A stretch of DNA of 64,000 nucleotides from Parasphingorhabdus sp. SCSIO 66989. Lineage in GTDB: Bacteria; Pseudomonadota; Alphaproteobacteria; Sphingomonadales; Sphingomonadaceae. The stretch spans positions 2,455,501-2,519,500 of the forward strand of contig NZ_CP136594.1 in NCBI RefSeq assembly GCF_032852305.1. Reading direction: 5' to 3'. Below the pieces are notes generated by a model that worked only from the letters and a program-made list of their open reading frames with translations, was not told the DNA's origin and did no database searches. Below are positions 55,798 through 64,000 of this stretch, piece after piece (position 1 is the first letter of the stretch; each line of letters starts with the position of its first letter). The translations under genes were made by a program, and so were the position numbers.

Positions 55798-56070
55798 TCA
55801 ATCGCCCTGCCTCCCACGCCGCCGCATATCGTAGAGATGGATCGGGAAAGACAGAGCCAGCGGCAGCGCGATCATCGGCCAGCTTGCGCCCGTCAGCGCT
55901 CCCCGTAGCGCTATCATCATCAGCACCGCGGGCATCAGCGCGCCGAGGATCATGGGCCAGTCCCTGCCCTGCCATTTCAGCCATAGAGCCTCGGCCAGCA
56001 GGACCAGCAGCACCACATCAACTGCATGGCCGGAGGAGAAGAACGCCTGCATCATCGGGGCATCAGCCAA
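55798..56070 (-). CDS. orf90: conserved-looking membrane protein after tspO
   Basis: A 90-residue protein with about three helices (AVDVVLLVLLAEALWLKWQG, LGALMPAVLMMIALRGAL, WPMIALPLALSFPIHLYDM). Its start overlaps the tspO stop by 8 bp, so it belongs to the bchG operon. Its 3' end is the right copy of the 60-bp direct repeat. No family name recognised; function unknown, perhaps linked to TspO. Confidence 0.72.
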   Translation of the reverse strand: MADAPMMQAFFSSGHAVDVVLLVLLAEALWLKWQGRDWPMILGALMPAVLMMIALRGALTGASWPMIALPLALSFPIHLYDMRRRGRQGD

Positions 56071-56545
56071 AGGGCGCGTTCAGGCGGACGATTTCAAAGT
56101 TGAGCGCGCCGGCGAACGTCACCCAGGCGAGATAGGGCAGCAGTAACAGCGCCGCGCCGCGCGAAAAACGGACGCAGAAGATGATCAGCATGAAGATCGA
56201 CAACCATAGCAGCGTCAGCTCGTAAAATGCCCAATCCGGCCGCTGAAAGCGGAAGAAGAGGAAGCTCCATAACAGGTTGAGAAAGCCGTTCAGCGCAAAC
56301 AGCGTCAGCGCATAGTCAATGTCGCGCCGCGTCGGGGCCTTGAACCAAGCGAGATAGCCCGCCAGTGCGATCAGTGAAAAAATGATCGTCCAGGCAATGC
56401 CGAACAGCCAATCGGGCGGCGCCCATGGCGGTTGCTGCAGCGAATAATACCATTCATCGAGAACCGTGATCGTGCTGCCGATCACCGCGGTCATAAAGGC
56501 CAGAAAAGCGGCGAGACCAATCGGGAATAACGCCGCTTTCTTCAT
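56063..56545 (-). CDS. tspO: TspO/MBR family protein
   Basis: A 160-residue five-helix membrane protein that binds porphyrins; in Rhodobacter, TspO modulates expression of photosynthesis genes in response to oxygen. WYYSLQQPPWAPPDWLFGIA near residue 33, NGFLNLLWSFLFF near residue 88 and YLAWVTFAGALNFEIVRLN near the end are hallmarks. It starts 8 bp after bchP. Confidence 0.93.
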   Translation of the reverse strand: MKKAALFPIGLAAFLAFMTAVIGSTITVLDEWYYSLQQPPWAPPDWLFGIAWTIIFSLIALAGYLAWFKAPTRRDIDYALTLFALNGFLNLLWSFLFFRFQRPDWAFYELTLLWLSIFMLIIFCVRFSRGAALLLLPYLAWVTFAGALNFEIVRLNAPFG

Positions 56546-56553
56546 ATTCTGGC

Positions 56554-57780
56554 CTATCCTCCCTTGGCGACCTGCTCCTCTTCCATAGACTTGATGCCCA
56601 GGAGATGCGCGGTGTCTTTCAGGAAGATTTTGACATGCGCCAGCGGGTCACGCTTGACCAATTCTTTGTGCATATAGGCTTCCCAAGTCAAGCGCTGCAC
56701 ATCCGGGTCATCGCACATTTTGACAAAGCGCTCGCGGCGCTTGTCGCTTGAATACCAGAAATATTGCATGATACCCAGGATCCAGAACACGCGGCCATGC
56801 TGCTTCATGAATTTCTTGCGCGCGCCGGCCAGAGCTTTGGCATTGGCGGTCTTGAGATATTCCATCGCCGCCTCGGCACCCATGCGCCCGGCGGCCATGG
56901 CATAGTAAATACCCTCACCCGATGCCGGCGCGACCACGCCTGCTGCATCTCCGACAACCAGCACATTCTTGCCATTATCCCATTTCTTCAACGGCTTGAG
57001 CGGGATCGGGGCACCTTCCTTGCGGATGGTTTCCCAACCGTCCAGTCCGGTCTGCTCGCGCATTAGCTTGGTGGTTTCGCGCAGCGGAAAGCCCTTATTG
57101 GCGCTGCCCAGACCAATGCTGGCGGTTTTGCCATGCGGGAAAATCCAGGCGTAAAAGTCAGGCGACAAATGCCCCTGATAATAGACATCGCAGCGGTCAT
57201 CGCGATAGTCTTCCTGATGCTCTTCGGGCACCTTCACAATCTCGTGATAGGCAAAGACGCATGGCACGCGATCGGCGTTTTTGATCGAATCCCGCGCTAC
57301 TTTTGAGCGTGCACCATCGGCACCGATAACAGCCTTGGTGGTGACGCGCTGCATCTCGCCATTGCGCTCGGTGCGGTAGCAGATGGTGGCGATATTGTTG
57401 TCGCCTTGCTCTATACCCTCATAGGTTCCCGTCATGCGGATCGCACCAGCCTCGGCAGCACGATTGCGCAGCCATTCGTCAAACTCGTCACGGTCCACCA
57501 TGCCGACATAGCCGCCCTCACCCACTGGCATATCAACACGGTTGTCCTTGGGTGAAATGATCCGCGCCGAATGGGCGTGGGCCTTGAGCAGCGATTGCGG
57601 AATGTCAAAGTCCTTGAGCAATCGCGGCGGCACCGCGCCGCCACAGGGTTTTATCCGCCCTGCCCGGTCGAGCAACATCACCTTATGCCCCTGCATCGCC
57701 AGATCATACGCCGCGGTGGCTCCGGACGGTCCGCCGCCGACAACGATGACATCAAATTCTGCCTGTGATTGCTCGCTCAT
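56554..57780 (-). CDS. bchP: Geranylgeranyl diphosphate / bacteriochlorophyll reductase BchP
   Basis: A 408-residue FAD-dependent reductase that saturates the geranylgeranyl tail of bacteriochlorophyll to phytyl. The FAD loop DVIVVGGGPSGATAAYDLAM is at the N-terminus. KPCGGAVPPRLLKDF near residue 45 and VLVVGDAAGVVAPASGEGIY near residue 285 are diagnostic. It overlaps the PucC-like gene by ATGA. Confidence 0.95.
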   Translation of the reverse strand: MSEQSQAEFDVIVVGGGPSGATAAYDLAMQGHKVMLLDRAGRIKPCGGAVPPRLLKDFDIPQSLLKAHAHSARIISPKDNRVDMPVGEGGYVGMVDRDEFDEWLRNRAAEAGAIRMTGTYEGIEQGDNNIATICYRTERNGEMQRVTTKAVIGADGARSKVARDSIKNADRVPCVFAYHEIVKVPEEHQEDYRDDRCDVYYQGHLSPDFYAWIFPHGKTASIGLGSANKGFPLRETTKLMREQTGLDGWETIRKEGAPIPLKPLKKWDNGKNVLVVGDAAGVVAPASGEGIYYAMAAGRMGAEAAMEYLKTANAKALAGARKKFMKQHGRVFWILGIMQYFWYSSDKRRERFVKMCDDPDVQRLTWEAYMHKELVKRDPLAHVKIFLKDTAHLLGIKSMEEEQVAKGG

Positions 57781-59162
57781 GCTCCTACTGCCTCCTTAAC
57801 CGCTCCCGTCTGGCGCTCCTTGCGCGGCATTTGCATCGTCGTCGCCATCAGCGCCGCGCCGATAAACAGCAGCGCCTCAACCGCGAAAACAATCTGAAAT
57901 GCGGTGACATCTTCGCCCGTCATGCTGCGCAGCTGATCAACAATCACCGCGCCCAATAATCCGCCCAAGCCAAAGGCAATTGCCTGCGCTGCACCCCAGA
58001 CGCCCATACGCGCGCCCTCGCCCGAGGCTACGCCCTTGCTGGCAAGACCAAGCATCGCGCTCACCGCACCGACGGCAAACATGCCATTTGCAAAGCCGAG
58101 GCCAAAGACATTGGCAGTCAGCGGCCACGCGCCTCCTGTCGACGCCGCCATGGACAGTCCTGCGAGCATCATCGCCGACCCGGCACAGCCAAGAACAATC
58201 CAGATTTTAAGATTGGAGCCATAATAATGGGCAAACAGACTGCCACCCAATCCTGCCACCAGCATGCCGATCAAAATGCCGCCATGCTGAATGCTCGACA
58301 ATGTGGTCGATTCACCCGGCGTCATCGCGAAGAGGAATCCGGCAAAAGGCTCCATGATCAGATCCTGCATGCTATAGGCCAGCATCGACAGGAAGACGAA
58401 ATAGGTGAAGCGCCGCGCCTGATCTTCCTGCCAGATTTCGCGCAATACTTCGGGAAAGCTCTTGGCCTGTTCATCAGAATGCGGGCGCTCGACTACCTCG
58501 GTGGTTTCTTCCAGCCGATAGAGCGCCAGCAGCATCAGGCTAAACGCGGCCAAAGCCACAAAACTACAAACTATCGCAAGACGTTGCGGGCTGAACGGGT
58601 CAAGATTGGCACCTGCGACCGCGGCGGCAATCACGATACCGGCGATCATCATGATCCAGGTAATGGCCGCCGAAGCGGGCTTGCGCTCCATTGAAACACG
58701 CGAGGCCAGCAGTGCCAACAACGTCGTACCCGCTATGCCGACGCCAAAGCCAATCAGCGTGAACGCACTAATCGCCAATAAGGCACCGAAGATGCTCGGA
58801 CTGGCCATCATGATGGTCGCATTGACCGCCATTAATGCGCCAATCACCAACAGGCTCATGCCGCCGATAATCCATGGCGTGCGCCGCGCGCTGCGGTCTG
58901 AGTGATGGCCCCATAATGGCCGGGTGAGCTGCACCGCATAATGCCAGGCGACCAGGGCCGCCGGAATAGCCGCTGCGACCGAATATTCCACCACCATCAC
59001 CCGGTTAAGCAGCGATGACGCCAGCATCACAATCGCACCAATCGATGCCTGGACCGCGCCCAGGCGGATAATGCCGAACCAGCTTAAGCCAGCCTGTTTG
59101 CCAGCCGCTTGTGACAGGCCAGCCGACCCAATCCGTCCACCAGAAGAAAGTGTTTGCGCCAT
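57777..59162 (-). CDS. PucC/LhaA-family MFS protein (Bch2-like)
   Basis: A 461-residue 12-helix protein of the PucC branch, thought to assist assembly of light-harvesting complexes or handle (bacterio)chlorophyll in the membrane. FGIIRLGAVQASIGAIVMLA and LTRPLWGHHSDRSARRTPWI are branch hallmarks. Located between bchG and bchP, the usual place of the bch2/orf428-type gene. Linked by overlap to both neighbours. Confidence 0.9.
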   Translation of the reverse strand: MAQTLSSGGRIGSAGLSQAAGKQAGLSWFGIIRLGAVQASIGAIVMLASSLLNRVMVVEYSVAAAIPAALVAWHYAVQLTRPLWGHHSDRSARRTPWIIGGMSLLVIGALMAVNATIMMASPSIFGALLAISAFTLIGFGVGIAGTTLLALLASRVSMERKPASAAITWIMMIAGIVIAAAVAGANLDPFSPQRLAIVCSFVALAAFSLMLLALYRLEETTEVVERPHSDEQAKSFPEVLREIWQEDQARRFTYFVFLSMLAYSMQDLIMEPFAGFLFAMTPGESTTLSSIQHGGILIGMLVAGLGGSLFAHYYGSNLKIWIVLGCAGSAMMLAGLSMAASTGGAWPLTANVFGLGFANGMFAVGAVSAMLGLASKGVASGEGARMGVWGAAQAIAFGLGGLLGAVIVDQLRSMTGEDVTAFQIVFAVEALLFIGAALMATTMQMPRKERQTGAVKEAVGA

Positions 59163-60064
59163 CAGATATATCCTCCCAGGCCCAATGCCGAAGCCAGCAT
59201 ACCAAAGACGTAGAGCGAGACGCCGGTGGCATTATACCAGGGCGCCAATTTGCGGGGGGCTCCAACCAGCCGGACCATCAATCCCAGTTGCACCAACAGG
59301 AACAGGCTGACAATCGCGGCGGAAATGGTGAGATTTTGGGTGATAAGCACGCCAATGACGGCGAGTTGCGGCAGCGCCATCACGACGCAGGCAAAGATCG
59401 CGGCATTGCGCACGCCCATGACGACGGGCAGCGATTTCAGGCCCATTTCCGTATCGCCTTCAACCGCCTTGAAATCATTCAGCGTCATTATGCCATGCGC
59501 GCCGAGGCTGTAGAGCAGGATCACCAGCAATATAGTGCCGGATGGCAGTCCACCGAGCATAACACTGGCCCCGGTGAACCAGGACAGGCCCTCATAGCTG
59601 AGCGCACAGACCAGCGGCCCCAACCAGCCACTCTTCTTTAAGCGGAAAGGCGGTGAGCTATAGGCCCAGCCAAAAAACAGCGCGACACAGGTGGCGATCA
59701 GCACCCAGAAACCGAGCGCGGCGGCGACCAGTAGCGATATGGTCGAGCCAATGAGCGCGATATAGACACCCCAATTGCCGGGGATACGCCCCGAGGGGAT
59801 TGGGCGGTTGGGTTCATTGATTGCGTCAACCTCGCGGTCACACCAGTCATTGATCACCTGGCTGGTGCCGCAGACAATCGGCCCGGTCAGCAAAATACCG
59901 ACGGCCAGAAACAACCAGTTTTCGGTTATTGATGCCCCTGATGACACCACGCCGCACATAAAGGCCCACATCGGCGGGAACCAGGTGACCGGCTTGGTCA
60001 GCTCAAGCACATCCTTGGGTGCAGGCACCTGCGCAAATGTGCGGGAGAGCGTCGAGTCTGACAT
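59162..60064 (-). CDS. bchG: Bacteriochlorophyll synthase BchG
   Basis: A 300-residue membrane prenyltransferase (UbiA superfamily) esterifying bacteriochlorophyllide with geranylgeraniol. The prenyl-diphosphate motif VINDWCDREVDAINEPNRPI lies near residue 77, and a second Asp-rich region with GIMTLNDFKAVEGDTEMGLK near residue 185. It heads the bchG-pucC-bchP-tspO-orf90 operon, whose promoter region has two PpsR-like sites. Confidence 0.96.
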   Translation of the reverse strand: MSDSTLSRTFAQVPAPKDVLELTKPVTWFPPMWAFMCGVVSSGASITENWLFLAVGILLTGPIVCGTSQVINDWCDREVDAINEPNRPIPSGRIPGNWGVYIALIGSTISLLVAAALGFWVLIATCVALFFGWAYSSPPFRLKKSGWLGPLVCALSYEGLSWFTGASVMLGGLPSGTILLVILLYSLGAHGIMTLNDFKAVEGDTEMGLKSLPVVMGVRNAAIFACVVMALPQLAVIGVLITQNLTISAAIVSLFLLVQLGLMVRLVGAPRKLAPWYNATGVSLYVFGMLASALGLGGYI

Positions 60065-60093
60065 AAGCCAAGGCTATGCCAAGAAACGAGGTG

Positions 60094-60111
60094 TGTCAAA
60101 TTATTTGGACA
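60094..60111. promoter_or_regulatory. PpsR/CrtJ site 1 upstream of bchG
   Basis: TGTCAAATTATTTGGACA matches TGT-N12-ACA and is 30 bp before the bchG start. Its centre is 26 bp from the second site, the same spacing as at bchC. Confidence 0.8.
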
Positions 60112-60119
60112 ATAAAAAT

Positions 60120-60137
60120 CGTCAATATTTTTTGACG
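60120..60137. promoter_or_regulatory. PpsR-like site 2 upstream of bchG
   Basis: CGTCAATATTTTTTGACG is a palindrome of the form CGT-N12-ACG, a one-base-per-half variant of the PpsR consensus. It sits close to the ppsR stop, so it may also matter for read-through from ppsR. Confidence 0.65.
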
Positions 60138-60147
60138 GCGATCGGCG

Positions 60148-61569
60148 CTAGTTGTCACCCTTGCCGGTGAGATTGCCAAGCCCATGGCGATGCAGTTTCG
60201 AGTACAGGCTTTGACGGCTTAGACCCAGAATTTCCGCGGCAGATGCGCGGTTATCCGAGGTATGCACCAGCGCCGCCTCAATGCACATGCGCTCGATCAG
60301 GTCGGTACTTTCGCGGACAATTTCCTTCAGCGGCTTGCGGCCTACCAATTCGGTCAGCTGATCTACCGAGCGCGGAAGCTCATTTGAAGTTTCAGGCAGA
60401 TCGCGCTCGCGCCGCCCGACCCCGCGAACCGAATAGCCGTAAAGCGGCTGATCGCGTTCCACCATGATCGCGGAAATCTCAACCGGCTCTTCGCCGCCAT
60501 TGAGATCGTTGACCACCGAGCTGAAATTGCGCACGTCCTGATGGTCTTTAAGCTGCTTTCTGAGCAGATTGAGATCGACATCCGGGCGACCGACAAAGCG
60601 ATTGAGCGACACGCCGAGAATCTGCTCCATCGCGCCGGCCTGGACCAGCTCGACAAAGGCGCGATTGGCGACGATGATGTCCTGATTTTCATCGGCCAGA
60701 ACAAAGGCGTCCGGCATCTTCTCAACAACATCGAGAATATATTGATCCGCGCTTCGGCCCGGCACCTCGTGCTGGCCATCATCAATATTGATCAGCCAGT
60801 ATTGCCGTCCCGATTGGCGGAACGCGGACGCCGACAATTTGACAAAACCGGTGCGCCCCTCAAGCCGGATGCTCACCGGATCGACTTTACCACTGACCGA
60901 GATCGCGCCCATATAAGCGATGATATCATCGCGGAAATCGCGCTCGACCAGCTCAAGCAGGCCCTTGTTTTCGAGCGCGCCGGGCGCAGCGTTGATCAAT
61001 CCATGCGACGCGCGATTGGCCTGTTGAATCTGATAGGTGTCACTATCAACGATCAGCACAGGATAGGAAATATTGTCGAACAGCAGGCGATAGCGCGTTT
61101 CGGTCTGGCGCAGGTTGAGATAGTCGCGCTCCATCGACTGTTGTGTCTTGAGCAAACGCTGTTGCAGCAGAGCAATCGAGCGAATGTCGCGGCCAATTGC
61201 AATCTGCAACGTCGTATTGGAAGGTCGCAATATGCGATAATTCACCGGGATATCATCGCCATCATCAACATGGTTGACCTGCCGCCATGTCTGATCATCC
61301 GCGCTGCCGTCCTGGAGCATTTTCTGAACTTTGGCCTTGCTCTCGGCGCTGACTGTGTCGGACCATTTCTTGCCGACCCATTTCTGCGCCAGACGGTGGT
61401 CCTTGCTGTTGACCGCCACATCGCGGACAATCTCATTCTCATCTATCGCCAGAATGAAATCGCCCGAGGAATAGGCCAGTTCGAGAATATCCTCCCGGCT
61501 GAACCCCTCAAACATGGAGTCCGGATCGCTAAATGGTATGCGATGGTCGCCTGTGGATTCAAAGTTCAT
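60148..61569 (-). CDS. ppsR: PpsR/CrtJ transcriptional repressor
   Basis: A 473-residue oxygen-responsive repressor of photosynthesis genes. An N-terminal domain, two PAS domains (LLFDNISYPVLIVDSDTYQI near residue 160 and KMPDAFVLADENQDIIVANR near residue 280) and a Fis-type helix-turn-helix (SAAEILGLSRQSLYSKLHRH) at the end are visible. Only one cysteine is seen, in ERMCIEAALVHT next to the HTH, matching CrtJ C420. ATG 61,569 (MNFESTGD) was chosen over one 11 codons upstream that overlaps ppaA. Confidence 0.95.
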   Translation of the reverse strand: MNFESTGDHRIPFSDPDSMFEGFSREDILELAYSSGDFILAIDENEIVRDVAVNSKDHRLAQKWVGKKWSDTVSAESKAKVQKMLQDGSADDQTWRQVNHVDDGDDIPVNYRILRPSNTTLQIAIGRDIRSIALLQQRLLKTQQSMERDYLNLRQTETRYRLLFDNISYPVLIVDSDTYQIQQANRASHGLINAAPGALENKGLLELVERDFRDDIIAYMGAISVSGKVDPVSIRLEGRTGFVKLSASAFRQSGRQYWLINIDDGQHEVPGRSADQYILDVVEKMPDAFVLADENQDIIVANRAFVELVQAGAMEQILGVSLNRFVGRPDVDLNLLRKQLKDHQDVRNFSSVVNDLNGGEEPVEISAIMVERDQPLYGYSVRGVGRRERDLPETSNELPRSVDQLTELVGRKPLKEIVRESTDLIERMCIEAALVHTSDNRASAAEILGLSRQSLYSKLHRHGLGNLTGKGDN

Positions 61570-61585
61570 TTCAATAGGCCAATTC

Positions 61586-62521
61586 TCAGGCCAGCTTTTC
61601 AAACATACTGGTGCGCAAAGGAACCAGTTCCTCCGCCACCTTCACCGCACTCGGGGCATCATCCGCAGTGCCATCTGCACCACATAGCTGCACAAGTTCA
61701 GGCTGATCGTTGATCACACGTCCTCCCAGCAGAACTTTAATTTCCGGGTTGGTGGAAACCGCCCTGATGGCCTTAATCAGGTTGGTGATGGCGTCGGTAG
61801 GGCAATCAAGACTTACCGTCAATCCAATTAAATCATAGTATCTATTGGCAAATTTCCCTGTCAATTCGGACCGAGTTGGCTCCATCAGAACATCAGCGTC
61901 CCAGCCGGCGCGTTGGAAGCATTCGGCCACCATCAGCGTGCCAAGGCTGTGTTGCTCACCGGGCATGGTGGAGAACAATGCCGAGCGCTGGCCATGGCCC
62001 TCTTCAAATTTGGGCGGCAGATGCAAGGTCAGTTCGCGCAGGATTTCCTGCACGCGCCACAGCCCCATGGTGACATCGACAAAGTCTACACTGTCTTCAT
62101 CCCAATAGTCGCCAAGGCGGCGGGCAGCAGGGGCCAGAAGATCGACATAGATGGTTTCAACCGAGCTACCAGTGGAGAGACAGCTATCGACAAAATCGAG
62201 GAGTTTGCGCGCATCGCCTTCGAGCGCCAGCAGCACGAAATACTCCACATCGGTTTTACTAATGGCTTTTGAACCGCAGCTGCAATGACCATCGTCCAGC
62301 ACTGCGCCATGCAGATTGGGCCGTTCGGCAATCAATTTGGGGATGACCAGATTTTCAACAACCACCGACAAGTCATCGCCGCCATCGCTGGCTGAGCGAA
62401 GATCGTTTGGGTCAAATACAATGTCCGGGGTGTCAGGGTCGAGATCGTCCTGCGGTTTCTTACCAGTTCTCCAGCCATCCAGCCTGGAGCGCAATTCAGC
62501 GATACCGAATACTGATGCCAT
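61586..62521 (-). CDS. ppaA: PpaA/AerR antirepressor with B12-binding domain
   Basis: A 311-residue cobalamin-binding regulator that modulates PpsR/CrtJ. A helical segment GDYWDEDSVDFVDVTMGLWR near residue 135 precedes the B12 domain, where FSTMPGEQHSLGTLMVAECF near residue 185 contains the histidine corresponding to the cobalamin ligand of AerR. The N-terminal CSCG may be a second cofactor site. Next to ppsR (17 bp before its start) and divergent from bchF. Confidence 0.92.
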   Translation of the reverse strand: MASVFGIAELRSRLDGWRTGKKPQDDLDPDTPDIVFDPNDLRSASDGGDDLSVVVENLVIPKLIAERPNLHGAVLDDGHCSCGSKAISKTDVEYFVLLALEGDARKLLDFVDSCLSTGSSVETIYVDLLAPAARRLGDYWDEDSVDFVDVTMGLWRVQEILRELTLHLPPKFEEGHGQRSALFSTMPGEQHSLGTLMVAECFQRAGWDADVLMEPTRSELTGKFANRYYDLIGLTVSLDCPTDAITNLIKAIRAVSTNPEIKVLLGGRVINDQPELVQLCGADGTADDAPSAVKVAEELVPLRTSMFEKLA

Positions 62522-62646
62522 CTTTCAGACTCTCCTAAGTCAAGTCTGGTCGGCGTGCCATAACGTCGGCCAAGCGGTTATATTTAACTCGCGTGACTCG
62601 GGGCATACTCCATCACGCACCAATAGGCAATGCGCAGACGGCAAAA

Positions 62647-62684
62647 AGTGTCAATTAGACTGAACGTCAAAAAAACTTGACACT
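62647..62684. promoter_or_regulatory. PpsR-like operator between ppaA and bchF
   Basis: AGTGTCAA (from 62,647) mirrors TTGACACT (to 62,684); within this, CGTCAAAAAAACTTGACA (62,665-62,682) is one base from TGT-N12-ACA. A TGTCAATT half-site at 62,649 overlaps it. TTGACA 62,677-62,682 with TAATCT at 62,701-62,706 (18-bp spacing) is a plausible bchF promoter that repressor binding would block. Confidence 0.7.
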
Positions 62685-62733
62685 TTACAGAAAAGGTTCC
62701 TAATCTCCTTTCATAACAAATGGAGTAGGGACG

Positions 62734-64000
<1,267 letters not shown>

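Noticed and set aside
52378-55800. Insertion sequence or integrase responsible for the inserted block
   Set aside because: None of the frames in the block resembles a transposase or recombinase; only the direct repeats support insertion.

Overview
The window comes from an alphaproteobacterium that is almost certainly an aerobic anoxygenic phototroph of the Sphingomonadales (Erythrobacter/Sphingomonas relatives). The evidence is the gene content (bchIDO, crtCDF, bchCXYZ, pufBALM, bchG/bchP, ppsR/ppaA and bchFN in one cluster), the style of the housekeeping proteins, and short palindromic intergenic repeats of a type common in sphingomonads. The taxonomic call is inference; no rRNA gene is present.

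Positions 1-36,000 are ordinary chromosome: aspS, rnd-oxyR, pgsA, an LplT-like transporter, a solute symporter with a TauD-family dioxygenase, a Gfo/Idh/MocA oxidoreductase with gloB, gcdH, argC with NlpC/P60 and MarR genes, a leucyl aminopeptidase, a Baeyer-Villiger-type monooxygenase, rimO, rlmN, a cytochrome b plus molybdopterin oxidoreductase pair, a cyclopropane fatty acid synthase, an S46 peptidase and argG. Many gaps hold palindromes: a TGAGCCTGTCGAAG family, nested GC-rich inverted repeats, and C/G-run repeats.

Positions 35,890-36,785 hold no credible gene. The region has DnaA-box-like sequences, then about 550 bases rich in small hairpins with GNRA, UUCG and similar tetraloops, ending in a perfect 11-bp terminator stem. 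I read it as a large structured non-coding RNA gene that I cannot assign to a known family. It is the strongest candidate for something undescribed here.

Positions 37,378-64,000 are the photosynthesis gene cluster. Its blocks are bchIDO plus a 45-codon gene (+), crtDC (-), crtF-bchCXYZ-pufBALM (+), bchG-pucC-like-bchP-tspO-orf90 (-), ppaA-ppsR (-) and bchF-bchN (+, running off the end). TGT-N12-ACA motifs, the PpsR/CrtJ site, lie upstream of crtF/crtD, bchC (two), bchG (two) and bchF/ppaA, with a weaker one before bchI. The products convert Mg-protoporphyrin-derived intermediates to bacteriochlorophyll, make spirilloxanthin-type carotenoids, and build the LH1-reaction centre. PpsR and PpaA are the expected oxygen/light regulators. 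A block of about 3.1 kb (AraC regulator, NAD(P)-binding protein, DUF4345, DUF1772 and a small ORF) interrupts the cluster and is flanked by an imperfect 60-bp direct repeat that copies the end of orf90.

Start codons in the cluster are unusual: TTG for bchD and bchC, GTG for bchY, crtF and probably crtD. For crtC and bchF I find no ATG, GTG or TTG at the expected position.
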